This document shows positions 43,901 through 49,830 of a stretch of DNA of 61,070 nucleotides, in pieces; position 1 is the first letter of the stretch; each line of letters starts with the position of its first letter. This DNA is from a virus. Where the stretch lies: IMG/VR virus record IMGVR_UViG_3300042465_007053, positions 1 to 61,070 of that record; one strand, 5' to 3'. The position numbers were made by a program, and so were the translations under genes. The notes beneath the pieces were generated by a model, which worked only from the letters and a program-made list of their open reading frames with translations, did not search any database and had not been told where the DNA came from.

Positions 43901-44966
43901 TGCTGATCGTTCCATCTTCGTTCTTCACGATGGGACGATTATTGAGATCGATATTGCCCTCTTTAATCAGTCCCGCCGCTGGTTGCTTTGTTTGTGTTGG
44001 CTGCGCGGGTTCCTCCGCTCCGAGTAATCCACCCATGCCCTGATCCCGTAGCAGTTCCTCGTCGCGCCTGAGTCTTTCTGCCTCGATCTGCGTCCGTCTT
44101 GCAAGTGTCGCGTCCTGTCCTTGCTGTATCGCCCTGCCGTCGTTGTAGTGCTTGGCGTATTCGCCTGCAATCGCAAGAGCGGATGCGCGTTTTTGCCCTA
44201 TCTGTTGCTGCTCGGCTTTCGCTTCGTCGGTTTCACCGCCGAGTCCGAAGAACCCTTTCTTCGTCGCGGTGCCTGACTGCATTTCGGAATCAAAGTGGGC
44301 GTTGATCTTTGCGGCTAGTTGCTCGCCGCTTGGCAGGCTACCATCTTCGCTCTCGATGCCGATGCCCATTGTGGCGAGACGTTGCGCGGCTTCCTTCTTG
44401 TTCTTCTCGATGATGTTTAGCTGCTTCTCGTCTATGTTCAGCTTTCGTCCGAGTGTGGATGAAGCCTCGCCAAGCATCTTGTCCTCTTTGGCGAACTCCA
44501 CCTTTTTCTTCACCTGTGCATCCGTGCCTACGTGCCTCCACGGTAGCCCCGGCGCAATCAGATACTTCTCGCCCGTCTTTTCGTCGAGCGTCGGCGCGAG
44601 GCCCGCGAAGGGGTCGCTTGTCTGCGGGTTTCCGAACTGGTCAAAGTCCACCTTTTGAGGGTTGCCTGTCGAGTCATACGCGATCTGGTTCTTCGGGTCG
44701 TATTTCGTGAGTGCCGCCCCGCCTTTGTCCGTGACCGCGCTTACTCCGCCCTGCGCGTCGGTGTAGGGCACAAGCCCGCGTGAGGCGAGTTCCTTGCCCT
44801 TGCGGACTTGGATGCGGGCCTGCGCTGCCGCTTCGTATTCTGTGCGCTTTGAAGTATCAGCGTAGGTTTCCCCTGCCTGAACTTGCGTGTCTTGTTCTGC
44901 GAGTGAGCGTGCGGAGTCTCCCGCTGGCCCCTCCGCTGTCAAAAGGTCGTCGTATGGTGATGCCAT
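28986..44966 (-). CDS. Giant polyvalent protein, 5326 aa
   Basis: One uninterrupted frame fills 26% of the genome. From the N-terminus I see: a common phage module around 336-420 (NIDLNNRPIVKNEDGT...VLIPTVSDDGR); hydrophobic/Ala-rich helices to about 850; an EEIDHAE motif near 1130; a Lys/Glu/Ala repeat (about 1253-1361); an HETIH zinc motif at 1718-1722; a Gly-rich linker (about 2206-2275); a Strawberry-notch/DarB-like helicase with Walker A variant GDQTGIGKGR (2380-2389), DESH (2543-2546) and motif VI QQIIGRIMRTG (3032-3042); a DdrB-type ParB region (about 3800-3900); a second HETGH at 4319-4323; and a C-terminal large-polyvalent-protein domain of LPD38 type (about 4780-5100). Such proteins are thought to be packaged and injected to act early in infection. 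Confidence 0.9.
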   Translation of the reverse strand: MASPYDDLLTAEGPAGDSARSLAEQDTQVQAGETYADTSKRTEYEAAAQARIQVRKGKELASRGLVPYTDAQGGVSAVTDKGGAALTKYDPKNQIAYDSTGNPQKVDFDQFGNPQTSDPFAGLAPTLDEKTGEKYLIAPGLPWRHVGTDAQVKKKVEFAKEDKMLGEASSTLGRKLNIDEKQLNIIEKNKKEAAQRLATMGIGIESEDGSLPSGEQLAAKINAHFDSEMQSGTATKKGFFGLGGETDEAKAEQQQIGQKRASALAIAGEYAKHYNDGRAIQQGQDATLARRTQIEAERLRRDEELLRDQGMGGLLGAEEPAQPTQTKQPAAGLIKEGNIDLNNRPIVKNEDGTISTVRSIGVEVGGKEVLIPTVSDDGRVMSNEEAVKTFKQTGKHLGVFDTPESANAYAEKLHKEQNVQYTAKAAEQSKQDTKRGMAAMDAVKKLPPLDIGDKMSDIGSNPQQLVPFLSGASEIKHLVQVKLAANRLEESAKTNSDPSADDLSLVKAFVENSQRDTTFGYKVMSVLSALPAFAGELAATGGIYTAAQKATLKLGAKALEKFGSEAGAKLLAQLTERAMEKAAGLAVKGTIAKTGAMKAVELGARSAAAIAGSLAQTIPAAGLNIAAETVERMIPNISFSEDDKGKINYLLENAGDDFTSALQKSFKSQFTEVASEKTGGMLAFIPGADKLKLLKAGVMRRWFGINPTASPSTFAKMVQRAGWHGIIGEVFEERVGDVMKAGLGLQEWKHVIPTWEQFFVEVAAFGVPSAAGTAYGAYRNKKYQAAVKDMANQYQEREHAIGQVEPPAGAEPDPTSEVISTMMQGKNAQTASFLVGQHPESAKQTSRIIAETIPMDVEDRQDATEFMSTAGPHTFIAQHIGNQMVSQGVMTEAANEIDSTLEDGGVEQPERRAAIVNNAVGSTAMAMTVRQVTSGAPITNKLAYESMKEAGIFTEETDAAGTVTRSLDRRAIQLLPTSIAERISNNFSELKVSNTQDRTPLTAHKAAIQSGRSLVHTMAQRLSVWEAPPPRDADLPDLPDDEVTPPANPMDAEHANVANLVQGVITKHADRLRVLGHPDKATDEKGTRKGKSGLRNFGGIIHLDAEALYESTKNLTPEERAAFIEKATEEEIDHAETVAWAYDRTATPEERKRRQAKVKKLLKTEAGIAKGLQDARNDWGTLTDEEKSFEVWRAIMQMARDPNSRTPLTESTWQMIEEFVEWLRGRVGNLSTNAKELMGELETWLAEHKAELDKDKGNADAEKERADKEKAEQEKAEQEKADAEKAEKEKAEKDKADSEKAEQEKAEKEKADKEKAEKEKAEKDKADAEKDKPNPPKDEDQKPPKDEEKDKPKPPEAGGKRKVEGAKDWENAGIDLFAAAPTKLSLAAAKPESKFGTNVGDLIIAAQAGTLDLKNPEVLAKLNGIGEGILSEAEENPSVRTPEGFTARFLAFLKKFGKEDALTGRVVHIVWGLADETLPEVSRTEFETILEDLRNPKEKTYRWITPEMEKAGWKEKFINTGLIPQHQITTPEGMVFTAVEDEAHPGFGGYNFLVTDRNFAPEKEADLEDGSTAWVKDGNKYAFKQIESARKYANQKEAEKPPREYSKYEPLPPTAEGYFPTTQSNDESLPNDFPGKAESPKLANVAAAEDLIAQVKLEFGPLWSRVGITVAEGDPNAKALAYVKGNGFKEIFVVTPKLLYALMDSAHPTALARNIMYHETIHAMFNKVIFMEVRAMSPSQRESLAKKLEIELSAGTDEDQQQELFLAYHARILNDLGKELHHLHPREAKLADELYQSGRGNLLGAGNLAHEVFRQAIQNRVFGRFDEAWHTGIFTSQISSILTRVLAWIKRIFTGKELRKSPLFENYVGRVERVLLKNGYDRIITTSEDYSEAIKERLLAGIKITTPELQLMGSGLNMNKTELLYWAQRGVFRAAQVISQHPILPTELIVDRLSQLDKDSPEITQDASRETNLKPVVAYYASRLANAAGEKIQCAIVSDDLMPHLERDNREQLTHAYSEDLGQKELLESIGVTSAPSMNSLEENQIKHTHKSLIYSTNETAIADTEPEQTVKIGSVEFKSRNMNFINALNLLDEQLHSAGSAVLVLPSVDGTTPEERLAAYQSEDWKNFSSILYRNYGVASHVTVSDALLNTDSPPLDIIYIKRKTGSASIRTPHKEAPPIISTVAELRQKLYDHEHPTTKAPKAGGNAGGTRNDRDEPPKPPTRGNPKDGNGGRDNGDDNSGGSDGLPPKEGGGETGGGSESGGKRGGISVDLGRRTHESGLDVETLVQPDEGDDFQSLYRGESTVNPGKTLTPKNLVQKQKNVLEQVKEEVGDIDEFVIKELGYKDRAELGKRLMSEQVDAVALSIWNHRRGIATINGDQTGIGKGRVLAALMKWCLRNDLTPIFMTEKPNLFMDMLRDANNIGAFFEGDTDRIEPFIIANDVKLSTEIEGKTLPYNTPDDQVKNKVWGIAKDGQLPKGYNVIFVNYSQIDQEILPPEHYEFPDPNTPVTLLSSEDRAIRKDTIRTQALRALAPKAMLLMDESHFAAGESASESEDGKRVDKMLGIMDKMSGVYYSSATYAKRASSIPLYYRTAISRSGIEAKKIGEIMHVGGAPLQQEVASMLAESSMFRRERSMRGVSFGIKQTEQYRERDREIGNQFSDMVQEVARYQNNLKENLSKLEAAMQEKGMCQQKDSADKPMGKKVKLSSYNFGRSFFHVIETLLFSMKADAVADDAIERVKNGNKKNPLTEEQLHLMNQIEAAAMKRGGDPLKERFSKYGTTEPFHAQDIPEGDMNLLYASMTRPEEMEYRTHRDSQRPQKVVIAINQTGEATLEALKEMGLDKTYNSALERYMNKIAEGIAVKWEGGSTKKNLLGPNAASLLWDTLPNLHGENVSDMPEYKKLLSDARADYEKLVGLVRSNEELKKLPVSPIDHITDRLKKASIEFGEYTSRTNQLKEGVIIDRPDDESSPKNRGRMNKKFNNEDLDVMIINASGAVGISLHSSRDDSINLKQRVMFIMSPITEINGFQQIIGRIMRTGMVQRPEYLLIQTTLPHETRKASFLRAKLSKLNASTTSNKDTAMTGSVELPDFFNQIGDDVALETLLEHPQVLAEMPLKFPPNMLPPMKAALLNQYYKAKSTWEGGFVRTFSGWMSTVSPDTMDAFWSDFGERFKGRLRGLIENGEDPFATNERDFQAELVAANTIFDEVDADVSFGQKAVIEKLKVKEGGEPMSTDDAYEEANKNARRWLEKPKEKYSGTKPLDPNERRRRDEENLRQDRRTEVDKILDEWENKKSDEIKVAQDSARARFEKKWKAVLGRREERDKQIRNGKPNELQQLLGQTIKEKTEAEYKEEIDALNKEEETEHERDLAHALVVAERGVARPYEKARENIITALNIVASPRHANTFQVGIGAGEDAERVLAICTDILLRPDSPTSSADHLLIFRVNDGRNKGMVKVPLSQLASIIRWQPNSPQFGGNYDFQSDWDKTMRRERIRYVVTGNAIGGYKALLDRKVKGKMSFITFTRNDGEISKGILLPANFTGFTERKITTGSEMRQALEIRRATLALAEAQGSMVFDPYRRTVKISVSAKATNTAAQSIINDRALLTHLINTSGSRTWNVSPRKPATATFHITNAISVFDALARLKITVNEPTAPGADLTSYPSQDTDPDDDGPDGGGGGRSPNLNAATPNKQAGPAADASRKDVTTAMIARLKKLFDMSEGEPTQTSGAWFSAEITDEHGEITARGLTVKIPNEKLQGDVTEADAEITGDFKSESSVPPQSKATRATGVANGVEAQGHYELIEADDLKKLIQREVGDAQNRDRTTNEASKRQIEMIRQKPDPSMLTENSVSLTGAPSIDDEAILAGNGRADGVTQAWDTNPTGIKPYRESIEESAKRLGLQSKLAGMKQPVLVFRVTGYKNGTRRDFITQSNPKSIGLNENTVEEALNDYEALAATPNIVEFTEGGDLTAQSLQMVASVMEKKLRPLKEDSKGKFNLADGTRRVQAAMLAGMARKAGLKYGELAQVMESENGKRAISTILARAGRLAGLDSDLSLASPIMAALAAFQRGIAAVKGEQYKSLEEWFSNRKMELIKDDLSAEGEALLSLFSRSQRSAKELATVLDAYLVLAKEEQNQRDLDKETGDMFGNERAKVSPFTLLSKITNTASAENGELFTEGGSSKPENPAPAAEDKVEPPAEEKPEPPKEEEKQTPLKEQPEDTDGSIPEEPDFGADTEEGMIGRRPIKVSDKPTPEYKGQTVGTREAQKSLEAIGAAVGKTVPFQVGRVKGKQSGTFKEHPEVVRMRTALSLDVAAHETGHLLAKVLYKTLRIGSQKGVVPNNVLRELKKLGEDLYGGAKPIGSYTSEGFAEFWRLYFTTDNAEAEAPNAYKYFTETVLPLFAEVESAVKQAREAFTQYRAQGVRNKASADVVDPNSSANKLKRFKQSMSRPELIRKWVDELEPIRQMVAEAEGKLGDSLPIDSNPYAMASALRGTAKLVAAYMNEKAMRDFAGNITGQGLSEIMAIVKGNESDFMLFLWAHHALERWDANKNPGLTRAEAQFLVDELGKDPNFNIAADKYWNWNRGLMNYVREASPSIAPLIDSITSRWKKYIPLSRWFEPGEVRTAIQSAQTGASTALKSITRFGSGREILEPMPVILNNAEKWIELAHKRVILDAVMNLRKIEGLGFQIEEVPRGLKMNSLTVGDIRDQLEKMGMDTSTVEDDDILNYFTPMSKPKGKDPIISHSVEVMNPETGKKELKTKWFFVEPRIFDALEGIDLYRLPKALNLLLGFPARMFRLGTTGLRASFSFFTNPARDLPTLLMQSDSKASALTLFGSWVRSFGALWNPNRLRGQNHPLIDMFDRLGLQVGQPLGQDIDPYKQHQSKSLSGRMVHRAHNAIETLQKLFSVSESAPRIAEMEQIAKDVGWDWKAGAPITTKQMYAIMLAAKRSTVDFSAAGSYAKAVNQAIPFFNATIQGARSFGRAFHKNPLKTVLRGLTALTIPALLLWWKYKDDDWYKDMTWREKYLYFNIPVGDQLIQIPRPQEWGNFFSAVPEAILDSLYRKDPEAASQVMKHVFVTLNPVDLPPLFNTLKEQLENRVAFFDRPIVPKSLVNAPAGEQRGRHDTALADTLGDIFPNSVSPLRVDAAIRSMTGGVIGDFSRDAQTIGHLIGLGNTEKQPSASDIPVLGRMFRRGGTDSSSSLSVNNFYAELDKANRRKESITQPEMQNDRKRRLMLEDAQKAIKVLTIARASAKTPEAERKLNQKIREIAQTAIRIAPKPTDNKPKKYEEAKRNPAPKAKGEVLRPQPFKQFNREFTSFY
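40885..41210. repeat. Degenerate Lys-Glu-Ala codon repeat within the giant gene
   Basis: On the minus strand the units AEKEKAEK, ADKEKAEQ and similar recur about a dozen times, then grade into a Pro/Lys/Asp linker. The product would be a charged single alpha-helix or extended coil separating N-terminal from metallopeptidase-like modules. The DNA repeat is imperfect and may vary in length between strains. Confidence 0.85.
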
Positions 44967-44980
44967 GTTTTTCTAAAGGG

Positions 44981-46816
44981 TTACTGTCCTGAAGCTGTGC
45001 GTAAGCCTTTATAGACCTCGCTATCGTTTGCGGCTGCTACGTTTTGAACGAGAGCGGGTTTGTTTGCAATTTGTGCTTGGCTGAGTCTTTTCTTTTCGTC
45101 CTCGATTTCCTGCTGAGTTTTCCGCGTTTGATCCGCCGTCGCTTGCGCCTGCGCTTTCTGTGCGTTCTCGGTTTCGTTTGCTTGTGTCTGCAATCCTGTC
45201 TGTGATTGAAGGTTCGTAAGCTGTTGTGGGGGGGTTGCGGGGCCGACGAAGTTTGGCGATGCTGGAACGAGCGGCGAAAACGGATCTGCGGCTTCGCTTT
45301 TCGGTGCCGCTACATTAGGCGTTGCCGCTACTCCTGCGCTGTTGGTTCCAACAACTGCGGGGTTTCCCGTGGAAGGCTGCGGTGCCTGTGGGCGGTTGGC
45401 GTATTGCTCTGGCGTGACGTTTGCCTTTGGCGTTTCGGTTGCATAACCGACTCCTGTTCCGCCGTATTTTGGGTCGGTGAGAACTCGGCGAACTGTCCCC
45501 GCTGGATTTGGCGCGGATGCCGCGAGTGGTGCTGGTTGAACCTGCCTGCTCTGCGCGTCCGCCGCCGCTGCCATCGCGTGCGCGTATTCGCGTGTCTGCA
45601 TCTTCGGGTCGAGCTGGGTGCCGTTGGCCTTTGCGTCAAGCTCACGATACGTCTGCTCCTTAAACTCGTTCGCCAGAGCGTCCATAAAAACTTTCCCTCG
45701 CGGGTTCTGCTCGGTGTTCACGGGGCGAAAATCCGTGGTTTGAACTCCGCCTGCCTGCGCGGTCTGTTGCGGGGCGAGTCCCATGTTTGCGCGGCCTATG
45801 TCGCTCATCGTCTGGCCTGCCTTGAGGGTGTTGTCGAGCTTGTCTATCCCACTCATCTTCTCCATTACAGCCCGCCGCATCGCTTGCGTGGGTGCGACCA
45901 TGAGCTTGCGCCCCTGCTCGTCAATGACGTGGTAGCCTGCGCCGTCCTTTTTGAGTCCGCCCTCCTGTATCTGGTATCCTCCGCGGCGCATCTGATACTC
46001 CATCGCTTTCACTTCGTCGAAGGGTTGAAGTTGATTCAGAGGGGATGCTGCTTGCGATACTTGGCTTTGAACTGCTTTATTCGCATCCTTTGTTGCCTGT
46101 GTGGTCTGGTTGTCGAACTTCTGAATGAGCGCGTCGGCCTTGTCTGATAGCGTGTCTGGTTGCTGCGTTGCCTGCTGCGCCATTTTCATCGCCGCGCCTG
46201 TCGCTATGCCTCCTATTGGTGCGCCCATTCCAACGGATGCCGCCGTGTTGTCTGTTGGTTTTGCTGCTTGTGTCTGGTTTTTTTGTCGTGACGTTGCTGG
46301 CAGTTTGTCGCGTGCGGCTTTCAATGCCGCCGCTGCTCCAGCCGACTTTTCCGCATATCCAGAGAGAGCTTTTGCCTTGTTTCCAAGTCGTTCTATCGTG
46401 GCCGCTGCTACTGGCGCGGATGCCGCCCGTGGGTTCGTCGTCGTGTTGCTCGGCGTTGGCACGGCGGATGCGGGCGGGACGACTGCCTTCGGCTGCGCGG
46501 CGGGCGCGATTGCCTTGATCTGTTGCTCGTAGTCCGCCTTCCGTTGCGCGAATGTGTTCGTCCATTGCTCCAACTGCTGTGGCGATGCGGAACTGATTGC
46601 CTTCAAGTTTTTCTTGTCAGGGAGGCCCATGCGGAAACTGGTGGATGCGGGATGCTTCTCGATGTCCTTGTAGAATTGCGCGATTTCGGCTTTGAGGTTC
46701 GCCGCTGGAATCGTCTTTCCTGTTTCGTCTCGTAGGACTTTCGCGTGTTTGATCTCGCCCTTTGCGCGAGCTTCGCCCTGTTTTTCGTTCTGAAGAGTGT
46801 CGGTGCGGTAAGCCAT
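44981..46816 (-). CDS. Ala/Gln/Pro-rich virion protein candidate, 611 aa
   Basis: This low-complexity, mostly disordered protein has helical patches (AEIAQFYKDIEKH; ATKDANKAVQSQVSQAAS) and one better-ordered segment in the middle (YQMRRGGYQIQEGGLKKDGAGYHVIDEQGRK). Position between the large terminase and the giant polyvalent gene, and composition, fit an internal or ejected virion protein. It has a clear Shine-Dalgarno AAGGAGG 9 bases before ATG, unlike most genes here, suggesting high expression. Confidence 0.65.
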   Translation of the reverse strand: MAYRTDTLQNEKQGEARAKGEIKHAKVLRDETGKTIPAANLKAEIAQFYKDIEKHPASTSFRMGLPDKKNLKAISSASPQQLEQWTNTFAQRKADYEQQIKAIAPAAQPKAVVPPASAVPTPSNTTTNPRAASAPVAAATIERLGNKAKALSGYAEKSAGAAAALKAARDKLPATSRQKNQTQAAKPTDNTAASVGMGAPIGGIATGAAMKMAQQATQQPDTLSDKADALIQKFDNQTTQATKDANKAVQSQVSQAASPLNQLQPFDEVKAMEYQMRRGGYQIQEGGLKKDGAGYHVIDEQGRKLMVAPTQAMRRAVMEKMSGIDKLDNTLKAGQTMSDIGRANMGLAPQQTAQAGGVQTTDFRPVNTEQNPRGKVFMDALANEFKEQTYRELDAKANGTQLDPKMQTREYAHAMAAAADAQSRQVQPAPLAASAPNPAGTVRRVLTDPKYGGTGVGYATETPKANVTPEQYANRPQAPQPSTGNPAVVGTNSAGVAATPNVAAPKSEAADPFSPLVPASPNFVGPATPPQQLTNLQSQTGLQTQANETENAQKAQAQATADQTRKTQQEIEDEKKRLSQAQIANKPALVQNVAAANDSEVYKGLRTASGQ

Positions 46817-46848
46817 GCCGCTGCGCCTCCTTCAACGAAAGCGCGGAG

Positions 46849-49140
46849 TCAATACGAAAACGCGCTCTGCCGTTTGTTTTTTTCGCGGAAGTCTGTGAAC
46901 GAACTTTTTGGCATATACACCCGTGCGAACTTGCGGCACGCGAGCGCGATCCCGATGCCTGCAATCCAGTCGTCGTGCGCTCCTCCTTTGGCCTGTGCTT
47001 TGCCCCTATCGTCGATCACGAATGTCCGCATTTCTTTCACGGCTGGTTTGTAGCAGCAGTTGAACGCTTTCTCCTGCTCGCGTATCGCGTCGGCCATCGC
47101 ACCTACCCAAAGTTCGCGTGTGGCTTGATTGGTTTCCCATCCCATCGTCGGGATGAACTTGCCCGGGATCAGCGCATCCTCCTTTTGCCTTTGGTAGATG
47201 ACCGCTCCGTAGTCCCGCAACTTCACAAGAACTCCAAGTCCGTTCCCTGTCTCTGGAACAATCATGCACCCGCCAAAGTAATTCGCCATGAGCACTACCC
47301 GCTGCGCTATCATGCTGTCGTCCCATCGGCACCCGTTCCGAACGTCAATCGTCGCCACCAACTCGTCAGGGTAGAACCTTCCACCTTCGTCAATGTATGC
47401 CATGCGAATCACTCCCGCTGCGTGCGAGTCGGGATCTTTCGCGCCCCTGCTCTGTTCTCCCGTGCAAGGATCGATGAACGCAAGGTAGGAGCATCCTGCT
47501 ATCGGCTTTTCCTTCAGCCATAGCCACGGGTTTGTTTTGTCTGGCGTGAACATGACGCTCTGCGTGTCGCCTGTCAGCACGCCGAGATCCGCGAATCCGT
47601 GTTCCGCGTCCGCCATCATTTCGAGGCGCGTCACTCCATCATCGTCGAATCGTGGTCGGCCTGATGACAAGAAGCAGTCCATGTCGTTCTCAGGATAATC
47701 CTGATCGAAGATCGATTCGTCGCCGTCGCATCCGTTCTCGATGGTGTGCCGCCGCCACGCGAGTTGGTTCGCATCCCATCCGTAAAGCTGGATGCCGCGC
47801 TTCTCTCTGCTTGTGTAGTCGGTGTGGAAATAGTGTTCGGTGTGCGCGGCCCGCGGAAGTGTGTGCTCGGCGAACTCGAACCATGCTGCGAAGATTTTGA
47901 TCCAACCGTTCCCGTGGATGCCGTTGCGAAAGTCCTCCAGCGTCACCGCTTTCTGCCAGTTGTTGTAGAACCACCCTGTCGCGCCTTCCGCCGTGCTCTC
48001 CGCAATGGCGAGCGAGTGCGGCACTTGGGCGAGTGATGCGAGCGATGCGGTGATCACTTTCACGTCCGTTCTTGCTCCGTGCTTCGCGTAACGGGCGGCT
48101 TCGGAATACCAGATGACCTGACGGGTGCCAGAGATTCCCGCCTTCGGGTCGTTCGCGGTGTCGTATTCCCATTGGCCCACTTGCCCGTCCGCATACGCGA
48201 TGCTCGCTTTCTTCGTGTCGTATTTGAACGTCGAGTCCCACGGGAAGGAATCGTGGTCGGAATACTCCGTGAAGATCTGCCAGACTTTCATCGTGCGGCT
48301 TCCCTCGTCCGCGATGATCAGTCCGTCCACATGATGCGTTCTCGCGTGGTGATAGCAAAGGTGTCCGCATATCGTGGAGCATCCTGTCTGGCGGGGCTTC
48401 AACATTTGCAGTCGAGGGGCGATGCCTCGTTGCATACATAGCCCGTAGGCTTCGTCCACGCGCATTTGCAGGATGTTGGCTACGGGCTTCTCCCTTTCGT
48501 GCTTCTTGTTCTCGATTGTCACCATCGTTGAGAAGTGGACGATGGGTGCGCCTTGAATCAGTGCCACCGCTTCCTCTGCGCTGATGTTGCTGGTGTCTGG
48601 CGGGGTGTATTGGTCGAACTTCCTCCGCGCTCCGCCTGAGTAGGCCACGGGTTTTTCCTGAATGGATTTCCAGTTCTCGCGCATCCATTGCTCGATGCCT
48701 GAGTTCGGTTTGTATTCTCCGTAGCACTTTTGAAACTCGTCCCACGCATCGTCGTAGCTGGTGTTCGGAATCACCTTCAAACATTTCGCCATGAACAGGA
48801 GCGCGAGCGTCGGTGCTCTGCTCTGGCCTTTGTTGCAGTGGATGAAGATTGGCCTCTGGTCGAGCCAGTGATCCCGTGCGAACCGTAGGAAATACTCGAA
48901 ACTGTTTCGCTGAAAGAGCGGTTCCTTCGCGTCAATCAGGTTCAGGTAGAGTTCGCCCGCCTCCTCCCCGCCAAGGTATCGGCGATCTGACGGGGCGAGT
49001 TGCCCGAACTTCTCCATGTGGCAGGGGTGTTTGCAGGCGTGAATCCGTGCCGCTGTCTTTTCCTGATACTGAGGGCGGGTGCATTTGCATCCTTCCTGAT
49101 CTGCGATGTAGAGACGGTCTGGTATCAGGCAGCGGATCAT
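46849..49140 (-). CDS. Large terminase with N-terminal dual-specificity-phosphatase-like domain, 763 aa
   Basis: Residues about 175-763 are a large terminase: ATPase P-loop KPRQTGCST (248-256), Walker B LIIADE (274-279), the segment ending YPENDMDCFLSSGRPRFD (482-499), and RNase H-like nuclease acidic residues D557, E630 and D723/724. The first about 165 residues are extra. They contain HCNKGQSRA (101-109), a perfect H-C-X5-R phosphatase loop with C102 and R108, and a candidate general acid D70 about 30 residues upstream (YLNLID). An N-terminal Cys/His cluster (18-41) might bind zinc. The gene overlaps the metallopeptidase-like gene by 4 bases. Confidence 0.92.
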   Translation of the reverse strand: MIRCLIPDRLYIADQEGCKCTRPQYQEKTAARIHACKHPCHMEKFGQLAPSDRRYLGGEEAGELYLNLIDAKEPLFQRNSFEYFLRFARDHWLDQRPIFIHCNKGQSRAPTLALLFMAKCLKVIPNTSYDDAWDEFQKCYGEYKPNSGIEQWMRENWKSIQEKPVAYSGGARRKFDQYTPPDTSNISAEEAVALIQGAPIVHFSTMVTIENKKHEREKPVANILQMRVDEAYGLCMQRGIAPRLQMLKPRQTGCSTICGHLCYHHARTHHVDGLIIADEGSRTMKVWQIFTEYSDHDSFPWDSTFKYDTKKASIAYADGQVGQWEYDTANDPKAGISGTRQVIWYSEAARYAKHGARTDVKVITASLASLAQVPHSLAIAESTAEGATGWFYNNWQKAVTLEDFRNGIHGNGWIKIFAAWFEFAEHTLPRAAHTEHYFHTDYTSREKRGIQLYGWDANQLAWRRHTIENGCDGDESIFDQDYPENDMDCFLSSGRPRFDDDGVTRLEMMADAEHGFADLGVLTGDTQSVMFTPDKTNPWLWLKEKPIAGCSYLAFIDPCTGEQSRGAKDPDSHAAGVIRMAYIDEGGRFYPDELVATIDVRNGCRWDDSMIAQRVVLMANYFGGCMIVPETGNGLGVLVKLRDYGAVIYQRQKEDALIPGKFIPTMGWETNQATRELWVGAMADAIREQEKAFNCCYKPAVKEMRTFVIDDRGKAQAKGGAHDDWIAGIGIALACRKFARVYMPKSSFTDFREKNKRQSAFSY

Positions 49141-49601
49141 CGGGTGCGGTAGGAGTTCAGCATCGCCTCTGCATCCTGCCTCGCCTTTTTCTCGTCGTCA
49201 AGAACTCCATACGCTTTCAGCCACTCGAACGCGATTTTCCACGCATCCTTCTCCAGCCACATCGTCGCGTAATATCGCAGGACAGCCACCACCGCGCAGA
49301 ACGAAAGGGCGGGAAGCGTATGCGTGCGCGAGATCAAGCCCGCCAGTGCCAACGATACGCCGAGGAGCGGCCACACCAGCGGACTCATCATGCGCCAGAA
49401 CACGAATGCCGCTCGGCCTTGAACCCACTGGATTGCATGGGCGCACTCATGCGCGGCCCGAAGTTTCGCCAGATCCGTCCCGCCGTGTGCCGTGGCATAC
49501 GAGATCAGGATGATGCCTCGCGGATCGAACATATCCAAGTCCGCCACGATCACTCGCGCCGTCTCTGGTTTCATCAACTTCGCTACGTCCATTCCCGTCA
49601 T
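49137..49601 (-). CDS. YugP-like membrane zinc metallopeptidase candidate, 154 aa
   Basis: An HECAH zinc-binding motif (H51-H55) in AAHECAHAIQW is followed by hydrophobic segments (FWRMMSPLVWPLLGVSLALAG and LPALSFCAVVAVLRYY). This matches the motif and topology of the YugP/Zn_peptidase_2 family, though it is shorter than the usual about 225 residues. It overlaps the large-terminase start and opens that operon after a 49-residue ORF. A head-maturation protease is one idea, but membrane segments argue instead for action on a membrane protein. Confidence 0.65.
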   Translation of the reverse strand: MTGMDVAKLMKPETARVIVADLDMFDPRGIILISYATAHGGTDLAKLRAAHECAHAIQWVQGRAAFVFWRMMSPLVWPLLGVSLALAGLISRTHTLPALSFCAVVAVLRYYATMWLEKDAWKIAFEWLKAYGVLDDEKKARQDAEAMLNSYRTR

Positions 49602-49642
49602 TTGGGGACGGGCGTGCGTTTTCGAGTTCGTTCAGGTCAAGC

Positions 49643-49792
49643 CTAGATCACGAACTCGACTTCCTTGCGCTCATGCTCCGCTTCCAGAGCAGCAAGCAGC
49701 GCGTCACCCTGCTCGATGAGCAACTGATCCGTGATCTCGGTTTCGAGATCAGGGCCAGCGAGTGCGCCGATAGGTAGTTGGATTGCAGTCAT
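49643..49792 (-). CDS. Small acidic protein, 49 aa
   Basis: An ATG at 49792 opens a 49-codon frame (MTAIQLPIGALAGPDLETEI...) ending in TAG at 49643. It lies alone between the metallopeptidase-like gene and a strong promoter-like site, and the predicted transcription start is at or next to its ATG. Acidic, helical, Leu/Glu/Ala-rich. No family is recognised. Confidence 0.55.
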   Translation of the reverse strand: MTAIQLPIGALAGPDLETEITDQLLIEQGDALLAALEAEHERKEVEFVI

Positions 49793-49799
49793 TGCAATG

Positions 49800-49830
49800 T
49801 AAATAGCTGGTATCTAGGGGAGAATGTCAA
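49800..49830 (-). promoter_or_regulatory. Leftward sigma70-type promoter for the packaging/virion operon
   Basis: On the minus strand a consensus -35 TTGACA (49830-49825) is followed by TATTTA (49805-49800) 19 bases on, or by CTATTT/GCTATT at 17-18. The expected start site is close to 49793, right at the ATG of the 49-residue gene, so the mRNA may be leaderless or nearly so. Confidence 0.6.
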
